This document shows positions 11,507 to 21,800 of a stretch of 64,000 nt of DNA, one piece after another (positions within the stretch are counted from its first letter, which is position 1; every line of letters begins with the position of its first letter). The notes under the pieces were generated by a model. It worked only from the letters and a program-made list of their open reading frames with translations, had not been told where the DNA came from and searched no databases. Both the position numbers and the translations under genes were made by a program. This DNA is from Symbiodinium natans (lineage: Eukaryota; Sar; Dinophyceae; Suessiales; Symbiodiniaceae), in NCBI GenBank assembly GCA_905221605.1, contig CAJNDS010000405.1, positions 83,671 through 147,670 on the forward strand. Reading direction: 5' to 3'.

Positions 11507-12124
11507 TCCCGTAAGGCCTAAGCCACCTAAACCCTAAACCCTAAACCCTAAACCCCAAAGCCTAAACCCTAAAGCCTAAACCCCAAACCCTAAACCCTAA
11601 ACCCTAAACCCTAAACCCTAAACCCTAAACCCTAGCCCTGAACCGACTCCTGTGCAAGCGAACCCTGCCTCTCAGCATTTTCGCTGCGAAGGCCTAAGAG
11701 GCAGTAGAGGCTTTAATTATAGGGCTGAGGGTTTAGGATTTAGGGTCTATGGTTTAGGGGGTAGGGGTTTAGGGTTTAGGGTTTAGGGTTTAGGGCTTAG
11801 GGTTTAGGGTTTAGGGTTTAGGGTTAGGGTTTAGGGGTTGAAGGGGGTGTCGCGTGGTGTAGGTGGATAGGGTTTTTTTTGGGGGTGTGTGTTCTAGGGT
11901 TGGTCAGGTTAGGGTTTAGGGTTTAGGGTTTAGGGCTTGGGGTTTAGGGTTTAGGGTTCAGGGTTTTGGGTTCAAGGTATGTAACCCAAGGTTCCCTAAT
12001 ACTCAATACTCCCCAGTACTCCCTAAGGCTCCCTAAGCTTCCCTAAGTGGGCAGCGAGTATTTCCCAAAAATAGAGGTACCCTATTGAGTATAATGGAAC
12101 TTCCGAAAAAGGGATTCACAATAG

Positions 12125-12215
12125 GGTACCCTAAACCCTAAACCCTAAACCCTAAACCCTAAACCCTAAACCCTAAACCCTAAACCCTAAACCCTAAACC
12201 CTAAACCCCTAAACC
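12125..12215 (-). repeat. CCCTAAA array
   Basis: About 12 units, starting at a GGGTACCC junction and followed by a poly-C run at 12241. Confidence 0.92.
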
Positions 12216-12654
12216 CCTAAACCCAAATTTTCGGAACACGCCCCCCCCCCCCCCCCCCCCCAGGTGTCTGTGTGCGACTGCAGGGTTTGGGGGTCGAGGG
12301 AAAGGAAACTTCCATGAACTTTAGACTTATGGGATTCTGAATCGAACACCCTAAACCCTAAACCCTAAATCCTACAAACCCTAAAGTGGGAATTTTGATG
12401 GGAATCAGAACCTGACGATGCTCTCTACATTAACCCCCGCCCCTTTCGTCTGCGGAAAGGGGACAGGGGGTTCCTAAACCCTAACCCTAAACCCTTTATA
12501 AAACCCTAAACCCTAGCCCTAAACTCAAAACCCTGGAATGTTAGGTACCCTGCAGAACGAAGCCAAGACCTGCACGGCCCCCCTAGTCAGTGGCGTTTCA
12601 GGATGCACAACACTGGGTTTAGGGTTCAGGGTTTGGGGTTTAGGGTTAAGGGAC

Positions 12655-12898
12655 TCGACACACCCCAGTCCAGCAGGACGTCTTTCCATCCAAATCTAGC
12701 GTTCTCACTTCGCTCGAGAGCATCGCTGGGTGTGTCTGGGAAAACCACGCGAATGCCAGAGATGGCCTCGTCGTGGCACTCAGTCCAGGCGGCGATCGCT
12801 GCCACGTGCGTGCCGGCAATCAGGCAGTTCTTCAGCATCATGTCGATGTCACCGAGGCCGGCGGCGTTGCTGTCATACTGCGGGCCCCTTGTGCTTGA
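12655..12898 (-). CDS. long exon-like island
   Basis: Roughly 75 codons are open on the minus strand: GPQYDSNAAGLGDIDMMLKN, CLIAGTHVAAIAAWTECHDE, AISGIRVVFPDTPSDALERS, then ENARFGWKDVLLDW. Third positions are strongly C/G. A GT lies just after the LLDW codons (GGGGT). It is one of the best coding candidates in the window. The family is not recognised. Confidence 0.55.
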
Positions 12899-13635
12899 GG
12901 TACCCCGGAAAAACGCTGTCAGTTAGGGTCTGAGGTTTAGACTTAAGGAACCACGTAGAGCATGTCGGGGAAAAGGGCTAAGACCCTAAAACCCTAAATC
13001 CTAGCCCTAAACCCGAAACCCTAAACTCCCTAAACCCTAACCCTAAACCCTAAACCCTAAATGCGGGGTCTTGGGTGTTTCCGAATCACATTCGAGCACT
13101 GGGGTCCGTGCTGTCTGAAGGGCCAGCAGGGCCCATATCACCTCAGAAAATGATAGGTTTATAGGGTTTAGAGTTTAGGGTTTAGGGTCTTTAGGTTGTA
13201 GGGTTTAGGATATACGAATTTTCGGGTTCAGGCAATTTCGGCTTTCGGGTTCAGGGAGTTTAGCGAGCTTAGGGAGCTGAGGGGGTTTTGGGTTGAGCTT
13301 AGGGAGCTTAGGGGTTTGGGTCCCTGAGGTTTCCCCCTCTCACAAAGGAAACAATCTCACCTACGCAGGCCTACGCAAAGGTCACAGGCTCAGTCCAAAC
13401 AAAACCTGCTAAGCTACTACTCGCCCGGTTTTAGAACCACTCCTTAAAGCTGTAAACCTTGAACCGTAAACCCCGGCCCTAAGCCCTACAAACCCTGTAA
13501 ACCCTAACCCCTCAAAACACAAGCTCATGCCCGCACAGACTGGTCAGTTTTTCGGGCGTGCCGGGGCTGATTTTCAGTTGGGACTTCGGGTGCTGGGGTG
13601 GCCTTTGCTGGTGTCGGGTTTAAGCCGTGGCTGGC

Positions 13636-13845
13636 TCCTTAACAAGGAAGCTGCTTGAGGGTTTTCGGGGTTTTAGGAGCAAGGGCTTTGTAGTTTCGGA
13701 CTTGAGCATCTTCTGTCTGCCGCCGAGCAGCTACATTATGCCTCATGGCTCTGCTTTACCGCCTCCAAGTGGTGGCAGTTCAGCAGATGCTTCGTTGCTG
13801 CTGCAACTCAGCACTACGGGTACTGGCGAGCCAGTACTGCGGTAA
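13636..13845 (+). CDS. exon-like island ending in a stop
   Basis: The plus frame ends SSYIMPHGSALPPPSGGSSA then DASLLLQLSTTGTGEPVLR and TAA. The Ser/Gly/Pro-rich segment is not heptamer-derived. A second plus frame is also open over most of it, so confidence is limited. Confidence 0.28.
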   Translation, partial: SLTRKLLEGFRGFRSKGFVVSDLSIFCLPPSSYIMPHGSALPPPSGGSSADASLLLQLSTTGTGEPVLR

Positions 13846-14208
13846 TCGCTTTGGATCGAACCCGAACCCTGCCCAGAAGAGTCCACGGAGTAGCCTAAAA
13901 ATTTACCCGAACAAGGTTGCAAGGGGATACTTAGTCTTGGTAGCTATTTAGGCTTCTGAACTAGCTACCGTAGTCGAGTCTAGGTAAGCCCGAAAACAAG
14001 ACTTCTGAATTTCGGCTTGGGTTTTAGGGCAGGGACTTGGGTGTAGGGTTTAGGGTTTGATTAGGTGTAGAAGAATGATTCTGCCCCAACTGGGACATTT
14101 TGGCGCCTACTTCCAGAAGAGTAGTTCAAGTGCGCCTCTGCGTGGTTAGAGAACACACAGAGCCCGCTCAGGCATGACCTGCTGCTTGAGTCGTACCTTT
14201 TTGTAGGG

Positions 14209-14268
14209 GTTTAGGGGTTTAGGGGTTTAGGGGTTTAGGGGTTTAGGGGTTTAGGGGTTTAGGGGTTT
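14209..14268 (+). repeat. TTTAGGGG variant array
   Basis: Seven homogeneous 8-mer units, then a switch to TTTAGGG. Confidence 0.9.
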
Positions 14269-14283
14269 AGGGTTTAGGGTTTA

Positions 14284-14425
14284 GGGGAGTTCCCTGGTCC
14301 CTTAATTTGGGCCCTTACTGCATACCCCTTATATACCCTATGCAACCCAAGGGCCCATATATCAGAACCCTTCGAAGGAGGTAAGGGACCAGATGAAGGC
14401 CTATGTAACTACCCTTAGATAGCTG
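14284..14425. mobile_element. family-D element
   Basis: CCTGGTCCCTTAATTTGGGC mirrors the right side; CCAAGGGCCCATATATCAGA, CTTCGAAGGAGGTAAGGGAC and AACTACCCTTAGA are family-D motifs. Confidence 0.7.
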
Positions 14426-14450
14426 GGGGGTTGCAGCAGAGGATCTGAAT

Positions 14451-14528
14451 AGGGTTTAGGGTTTAGGGTTTAGGGTTTAGGGTTTAGGGTTTAGGGTTTA
14501 GGGTTTAGGGTTTAGGGTAAACCCTAAA
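14451..14528 (+). repeat. TTTAGGG array ending in a head-to-head junction
   Basis: Ten units end in TTTAGGGTAAACCCTAAA at 14511-14528, where the orientation flips. Confidence 0.9.
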
Positions 14529-16744
14529 CACAAGCATGGAATCTTCTACCATAGAACAGTCCCCACCCGAAAGAGGAAGCATCTCGATCCACCGGGGCTT
14601 CTGTTTGAGAGGGCTCGTAGTAAACCCTATAAACCCTGGCCCTAAACCCTAAACCCCAAACCCTAAACCCACACCCCAAAACCCTACACCCTAAACCCTA
14701 GTTCATAAACCCTCGAGGCGCAGCTTTGTTTGGTCGACGTCATGCACGGTGCGACAGTGGCGATCTTGTTGTGATCAGGGGATGCTGTGAAAATCCCTCA
14801 AACGGTGCCCTGAAACCCTCAGAACTCATCTATTCGGCTAGGATTCGGGTTCAGGGGGTTTAGGTTTTGGGGCTTAGCGTTTAGGGTTTAGGGGTGGCGT
14901 CTGCCTGACCTTGAGTTTTGAACCCTATTTATGGGCAGCCCAAGGTCTATAAGGTTTAGGGTTTCGGGTCGCCGCCCACCCGCAACAAGCCCGAAACCCT
15001 CCACCCTAAACCCTCATCAGGCGAGTTTTGGATCCGAGTTGTATCTAGGTTCCCAGCTGCCTATTCAAAAAGGGCTTAGGGTTTAGGGGTTCGGGCTTTG
15101 GGTTCCGTTAAACCAGGTTTAAACACACATAGGAGGAATTAAGGTATCACCGGGCGTGTTGCGTGTGATTAGGGTTCTTCCGACATCACCAGAACTAGGG
15201 CAGGTGTGCAATTTCCATGGCTCACACTAAAGGTCTGATATTGGCGGCTCGCAAAAGGACGTGCCGGGGTCATGAAGGATTGCAACAGCGTGGGCTAAAA
15301 CACGAAAGGCGTTGAATCAAAAACACTAAACCCTAAACCAAAAGGGCTTACATTCGGGTGTATCTGTCCAGGTTAGCTCGTGAGTGAGTCTGAAGGTCTC
15401 TAGCTTAAGCGTGTAGTGATGCTTTAGGAAGGACAATTCGATGCTACCACCCGAGACTTGCAAAGTAAAGACAGGTGAAACAGTTGCTGCCGGAGCATGC
15501 AGCAAGCTAACTCTTCTGAAGGTGCTGCAAATCCAGACTACCCTAAACCCTAAACCCTATACGACCAACCCAATTCGCAAAATATTTCAACCCTGCACTC
15601 TCTCACCACCTCGTACTCCCTAATTATTCATCTTCAGCTCTGTTTACCAACAGAAAGTACGCCTAACCACTTATTAACCCTACAAACCCTCTTAGAAGCT
15701 TATCCCCTGGAACCCCCAATATGACAACTGACAACCCTCTTCGAAGCCAGTATCCCCAATTTAGGGTTTAGGGTTTAGGGTTTAGGTTTAGGGTTTAGGG
15801 TTTAGGGTTTAGGGTTTAGGGTTTAGGGTTTAGGGTTCAGGGTTCACCCGACCCTGGTGGCCGCGTTCGGCTCCCGCGGGGTCGGTTTCGAACTCCGGCA
15901 GCAAGGGGGGGTGAGAAGCCAATGGCGCCCGAAAGCCTCAGAGGTTGATGTTTAGGGTTTTACCCACCTGACCCTGAAAAAAAGTATACATTTTTTAGGT
16001 AGAAGCAACAAAATAATTATAAGAACCCAGAAAAAAAAGCATTAAAGTATAGTACTCCAAAACCCAGTTTAGGGTTTAGGGTTTAGGGTTTCGGGTTTAG
16101 GGTTTGAATGACAGGGGGGGTCTAGGGTTTAGCCTTAACCCTAAACCCTAAACCCTCCTAAACCCTAAACCCTAAACCCTCCTAAACCCTAAACCCTAAA
16201 CCCTAAACCCTAAACCCTCCTAAACCCTAAACCCTAAACCCGGCTTCGTGGACATGGCTTTGGGTTGAGGGAGTAAGTTGAGAGCGGATCCCAGGGGCCG
16301 AGTGTGTGTGGCAGTGTTTGTGCACTAAATGATTCGTTTTTTGCTGCTTTTTGCTAGAGTCCTTCAACCCCACCAAATTACCAAACCCTCTGAACAGACT
16401 CCTCGTGAATGGGTCAGGCTGAGGGCTGGTGCTATCTCGGCTACCCGTAGGAAAGAAGCAAATGACTTTCTCTGCCCTGAACCCAAACCCTACACCCTCT
16501 CCTGCCTTCCTTGCTGCCTTTCCTCCTTCCTCCCTTCCTGCCTTCCTTCCTTCCTTCCAGTGCGTATGCCCCCCCTCTCTCTCTCTCTCTCTCGCTTCCT
16601 CCCGCCCTCCCCGCACGCTTTTACTCCCTAGGGAGCCCCAAGAACCCAAAAACCCGACCAAGGGAAAAGCACGTCGCCGTGGAATGCTCCTGAACGTCGG
16701 GCTTCTTAAGGCCTAGGACTTACAGGGTCTAGGGTTTAGGGTTT

Positions 16745-16815
16745 AGGGTTTAGGGTTTAAGGCTTAGGGCTTAGGTTTAGGGTTTAGGGTTTAGGGTTTA
16801 GGGTACCCTAAACCC
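16745..16815. repeat. TTTAGGG array with palindromic junction
   Basis: TTTAGGG units run into TTTAGGGTACCCTAAA at 16797-16812, a direct inversion of orientation. Confidence 0.88.
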
Positions 16816-16862
16816 TGTAACCCTCAACTCCACAAACCTACAAACCTCTCCTAGGCCAGGAA

Positions 16863-16928
16863 GCGGTGCTGACCTCACGCTTGGGTGCGCCACGCCTTTG
16901 TCAAGTGGAAGTCTTCGGAGTTTAGTGG
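16863..16928 (+). CDS. exon-like island
   Basis: After GGCCAG|G the frame reads EAVLTSRLGAPRLCQVEVFG before TAG; a GT donor (G|GTGCGC) lies inside. Product not recognised. Confidence 0.25.
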
Positions 16929-16935
16929 GCGGTTG

Positions 16936-17160
16936 GGGTTTAGGGTTTAGGGTTAGGGTTTAGGGTTTAGGGTTTAGGGTTTAGGGTTTAGGGTTTAGGG
17001 TTTAGGGTTTAGGGTTTAGGGTTTAGGGTTTAGGGTTTAGGGTTTAGGGTTTAGGGTTTAGGGTTTAGGGTTTAGGGTTTAGGGTTTAGGGTTTTAAGGG
17101 TTTAGGGTTTTTAGGGTTAGGGTTTAGGGTTTTTTAGGGTTTAGGTTTAGGGGTTAGGGG
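16936..17160 (+). repeat. longest TTTAGGG array in the window
   Basis: More than 20 near-perfect units span about 160 bp, then degenerate and end in a poly-G run at 17161-17184. Confidence 0.93.
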
Positions 17161-17769
17161 GGGTGGGGGGGGGGGGGGGGGGGGTTTACAGCCGTTCAGG
17201 TTTTCAGGTTCAGGTATGTAGGGTCCATTCCAAAGGTGCAGGGTGTACTATCTTCAAAGCTGACATAACCCTTTGATCTTGGGTTGCTGAACCCTAAACC
17301 CTAAACCCTAAAACCCTAAAACCCTAAACCCTGAACCCTAAACCAACCCTAAACCCTCATCCCTAGCAAATCTGAGGTCTCACTGGGCACTCCAACGCCC
17401 GAACTTTAAGGCTTACAGAGAGGGGGGGGGGGGTTCTCACTGCTATGTTTCAGAAGCCCCAAACCCCAAACCCCAAATCCCAGCCCCCAAACCCCAAGCC
17501 AAACACTAAACCCTGAACCCTGAACCTTCAACCCTAAACCCTAAACCCTAAACCCTAAACCCTAAAGACCCAACCCTTCATCCCTGAACCCTCAACCTCG
17601 AATCGACCTTCTTGTCGGAGACTGTCCCCCCAGGCGCCTGGTACTCGGCTCGCACGGATTTTCACCCCTCGGCTTCCTCGCCAAGACATTCGCGGGGGGC
17701 GAAGGCGGCTTGGGGGGGGTTTTGGGGAGCTGTCTTGGGATTTTGAAAGTTTTGTGGGGGGCTTCGTGG

Positions 17770-17890
17770 GGGGCTTTGGCTTTGGGGGGGGGGGGGGGGG
17801 GGGTTTTGGGGGTGGGGGGGCTTTGTTTTTTTTTTGTTTTTTTTTTTTTTTGGGGGGGGGGGGGTGGGGGGGGGGGGGGGTTGGGTGGTT
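17770..17890. repeat. G-run and T-run low-complexity block
   Basis: Poly-G, poly-T and poly-G runs alternate. The Gly/Phe-rich plus frames here are not credible proteins. Confidence 0.85.
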
Positions 17891-18787
17891 CGGGTTTGGA
17901 GGGGCGTGGGTTTTTGGATTATTTGGGGGTTTGGGGGGTTTGGGGTTTAAGGGCTCAGGGTGAAACAAATATATGGTCAAAAAGTACTGTAACGCAGATT
18001 CTACGTGCTTTAATGATGATGTTTATAGTATTGTGGCGTTCAACCAGGGATCCGCTCACGGACTATCTGTCATTCAGAAAGCGGGACAGCGACAGAACCC
18101 AACGAACTACACTTGAGCCTCACAAACCTTAAACCCCAACAAAGGTGTTTAGGGTTTAGGGGTTAGGGTCTAGGTTTTGGGATTTGGGTAGATATGGGGG
18201 GGGGGAGCATGAGGCTGCTACAGTGCACCTGGATTCGCCCCAAAGTTTCCGTTGGATAGTTAGCAGGCATTGCATTGGGCATAACAAAGCAAAAATGGGT
18301 TTAGGGTTGATAAAGGGTTTGGGGTAAGTGGTCCTGTCAAGGTTTAGGCTTGGCTGGACAGCCATGTTGCTAGGTCTCTACACTGGGCAGGGCATGCTGA
18401 TGTAGATTCCTCAGGCTACGAAGAACGTTTGCTGCCCCACACCCTTTAGTTCAGCCCCAAACACTCTTGCAAGAGAATACACTTCAAGAATTGCCAATAG
18501 ATCGCGGCACGCTTCAAGGCTAACTAGACCCCGAAAGCCTCTAAAGCAGGCCACTTATGGCCAAAAGTACAGTTCTAGGTACACTTATAGCTGGTCAATT
18601 TCTAAGTACCCTGAAACTCCAAGGAGACCCACCCCCAGTCCCCCCAACACAAGTAAAAACACACAGAAACGAGTTCATTAAACAACTCAACCATGTCATC
18701 CTAGAACGTGAACTTTGAACCCTCCTAAACCTAAAACTCTAAACCCTAAACCCTAAACCCCAAACCCTAAACCCTAAACCCTAAACC

Positions 18788-18853
18788 CTAACCCCCCCTG
18801 TCGTCCTCCTGCTCTGTCTGCAGCTCCTTGAGCTGCTGCGTGAGGGAGGCGAC
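18788..18853 (-). CDS. MYCBP: MYCBP exon 6 (terminal exon)
   Basis: After GGCTCAG|G the exon encodes VASLTQQLKELQTEQEDDRGG and then TAG. The Gln/Leu/Glu-rich sequence continues the coiled coil. The last three bases belong to the first TTAGGG unit of the adjoining array. A donor before the stop and a further exon cannot be excluded, but total length already fits the family. Confidence 0.78.
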   Translation of the reverse strand, partial: VASLTQQLKELQTEQEDDRGG

Positions 18854-21800
18854 CTGAGCCCAGCTGCGCATTCTGCACACCAGGAGACTTAAGAAGTTTA
18901 GGGTTTAGGGTTTAGGGTTTGGGGTTTAGGGTTTAGGGTTTAGGGTTTAGGGTTGCAAACCCAAGTGACCCTGAACCTGCCTTGGACGCCTTCACCACTG
19001 CCTGCTTTGTGGCTTCTTGTCAAGCTAGCATGCTGAAGAGAAGCAAAAAACACGTTGAAACAACGAAGTGGCTAGCTTCACAGACCCGGCGTGAAGAAGG
19101 GACGGTTCAGGGTTCAGGGTTCAGGGTTCAGGGTTTAGGGTTTAGGGCTTAGGCTAAATCAACCGTTCTCTAGACTGTCGAACCATCGGTTGAAACTCCC
19201 GTGCGCAGGTGGACGAAGGAAATCAGCAAACCAACTAAAAACTCCAAACCCTAAACCTCAAGCCTCAACCCTACCCCCCCCCCCCCCCCAACAGCAAACT
19301 CCAAAAAACTTGGGAACATCCTTATCCCCATACCCCCAAACGGTAGACTAAAGGGAATCCCAGCTCTAACTACCCCTAAACCATGTTCCAACTTTCTGGA
19401 GTTTCCTGAAAACCCTAAACCCTAAACCCTAATCCTAAACCCTAAAAACCCGAAACCCTAAACCCTAAACCCTAACCCTAAACCTAAACCCTAACCCTAA
19501 AACCCTAACCCTAAACCCTAAACCCTAAAACCCTACATGTGGTCGCCTTCGCTTCGAGCGCCAAGCATTCTGTCGCCTCAGCTCGTCGTTTTCGGCGCGC
19601 ACTCCTCCACACGCCTGGCTGCTTCTGGTGGTTGAGGATATAGGGTTTTGAGGATTTAGGGCTAGGGTTTAGGGTTTAGGGTTTAGGGTTTAGTGTTTTA
19701 GGGTTTAGGGGGGGGTGGGGGGGGTGGGGTGTGGGGGGGAGTGGGGGGGGTCGGGGGGGGGGGTGGTCGGGGGGGGGTGGGTTGGTGGGGGTGGTGGGTG
19801 GTGGGTGTGGTGGGTGGGGGGGGGGGTTGGGGGGGGGTTTGGGGTGGTGGGTTTGGGGGATATGTGGGTGTGGGGGGGGGGTTGTGTCGCGGGGGGGGGT
19901 GGGGGGTTGGGGAGGGGGGTCGTGGGGTTGAGACTTTGGGGGGTTTGTCCGGGGTGTTGGTGTTGGCCAACGCTCCTTCCTGTCCCATGGCCCCTACCCT
20001 CCACACTTAGTTCTCATATCACGTTCACTCTCCCCGCCTTCCTCCCCAACTCCGACCAACCCTGTACCGTCCCCTTCCCCTTTTCCCCCCAGTAGGCCGC
20101 CGCGCCCTCGCCCGCCCTGCCTTCCCCTCTCACCAGAGCCTGGTCACATAAGTCAACCCCTTTCCTTCTCGTTTTCCGCCTTCTTTTTTCCCTTTTTTCC
20201 TTCTTTTTTTCGCCGGGGGGGGGGGGGGGGGTTGGGGGGGGTGGGTGCCATCCCTTCCTTCCCAGGCCCCTACCTCCCCACTCTCATCACTCCCCTGCCT
20301 TCCGCCCCCAACTCCACCAACCCTGGACCGTCACCTCCCCTGTCCACCCGCCGCGCTCCGCCCTGCCTTCCCTCTCACCAGAGCTGGTCAAATAAGTCAG
20401 ACCCCTTTCCGCCGCCCCCACCCTCTCCCACTCCCATTACCCCCTCCCACCATCGTGCACCATCTGACCGCCCCCCGCTCTCACCGCTCTCATCGCTTCT
20501 TCCTCTCTATGCCCCCCAGTCCACCCCTGCCTTCCGCCCCCAACTCCCTAATCCGACACCAACACCCCCCACCCCTTTCCACCCCCACCCGTGTCTTTGT
20601 CCTCTCCTTCTCTCTGTCTCTCTTTCTCCTGCCTTCGCCCCCCCTCCCTCCCCCCCCTCCCCCCCCCGGCGCTCGCGCGCGCGCGCGCACCCGCATCAGC
20701 AGCATCAGTGGGGTTGGTTTGGGGGCCTTAAAAGCATTCTATGCATGCGTTTTGCCTTCGAAAAACCTTCAGAAAACGCTGTAAACACGTGTTTTTGGGC
20801 TTGGGAAGCCTTTTGGGACCCAGGAAAGGGAGCATCATGAGCATCAGCGGCCTCCCCCAGGCCATCCAAAACCCCCTTAAACACGCCGATTGTATGTGCT
20901 TGAACGCTTGCGTGCCCACGAAACCCCCAAAAGCAAGACCCCGAATGCCCTTAAGGGCATTCGGGGTCCTGCTGTTCGGGTGTTTTGTAGGCACGAAGCC
21001 GTTCGAGCGCGTAAAATGAGCGATTTTAGGGGCGTTTTTACGTGGACCCACAAAACACTCGGTATTTACGAGGTTTTCTGCTGTTGGAACACCCCCCCAA
21101 ACCGAGCATCATGAGCATCAGCTGGGTCTCTGGGCCGTGGGCCCGGACCCCCCCACGAAGCCCAAGAGAAGCGATGGCTCGATGATGCGCCCGGACCCCG
21201 CGCATCAGCAGCATCAGCAGACCCCCCCCCGGACGTGGGTTTCGATGATGCGCACTTTGGGGGCGGGTCAAGGGCAACAGGGGTGGGGGTCGGAGGCACG
21301 CGTGAAAAACCTCATAAAAACACGGTATTTACGGTGATTTCAGCGTTTTTCAGCGTTTTTTATTGCCTTGGGCCCGCGGGCCAGGGCTGCTGATGCTCAT
21401 GATGCTCGCCTGGTTTTGGGCTTCCGGTACCCCCCCCAAACCTTGAAAAACGTGGTTTCGGCCTGGCGCGCGCCCCATGTGAAAAGCTAGGGCCGATGAT
21501 GCGCGCCCGTGAGGGTTTAATGGGGTGCTGCGGGTGTTTTGTGGCCTCGGTTTTTCGTAAAAACCCATGGTTTTTACGAGGTTTTCGTGCTTTTCGCACC
21601 ACCGCGTGTTGCGTCCCCTTGGATGCCGTTTTGGAGGCCTCCCGAAGGGCCCCGCGCGAATTTGAAGCAATTTTGGGCGGGGTCGGCGGCTCGGGCGCTC
21701 GCCCCTTAAAGCTAGCGCTTTAGTGCGACGCGGGCTCCGCCCTGGACCACGGGCGGCGCGGGGGCCGGATTAGGCCGGACGCCAGTGCCGCCGACCCCCG

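Larger units (their letters stand above)
9840..12600. other. heptamer mosaic
   Basis: Degenerate G-rich then C-rich heptamer sequence, with ACCCTATAAACCC-type runs at 10440-10620. Apart from the island at 10615 and the family-H element at 11405, no gene is seen. Confidence 0.6.
13850..16850. other. heptamer mosaic with weak islands
   Basis: Arrays in both orientations and a family-D element. Weak islands include 14100-14180 (minus) and 14706-14740 (plus; AQLCLVDVMH before GT). A TTCC/CTCTCT-rich tract lies at 16500-16600. None is strong enough to call. Confidence 0.5.

Noticed and set aside
16227-16716. Overlapping Ser/Pro/Leu-rich plus frames and an Arg/Glu-rich minus frame
   Set aside because: They follow a TTCC/CTCTCT tract, several frames are open at once, and no splice-compatible conserved segment is visible.
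17555-18132. Open frames of about 140 codons rich in Gly or Pro on both strands
   Set aside because: They arise from poly-G/poly-T runs. Only the segment near 17580-17700 is non-repetitive, and it is ambiguous in frame.
19698-20095. Several overlapping Gly/Trp/Val-rich and Pro/Thr-rich frames
   Set aside because: GGGGTGGG-type simple sequence gives open frames on both strands without any domain.
20232-20840. 202-codon plus-strand frame rich in Pro and Ser
   Set aside because: It is low-complexity pyrimidine-tract translation within MYCBP intron 4, with all frames open.
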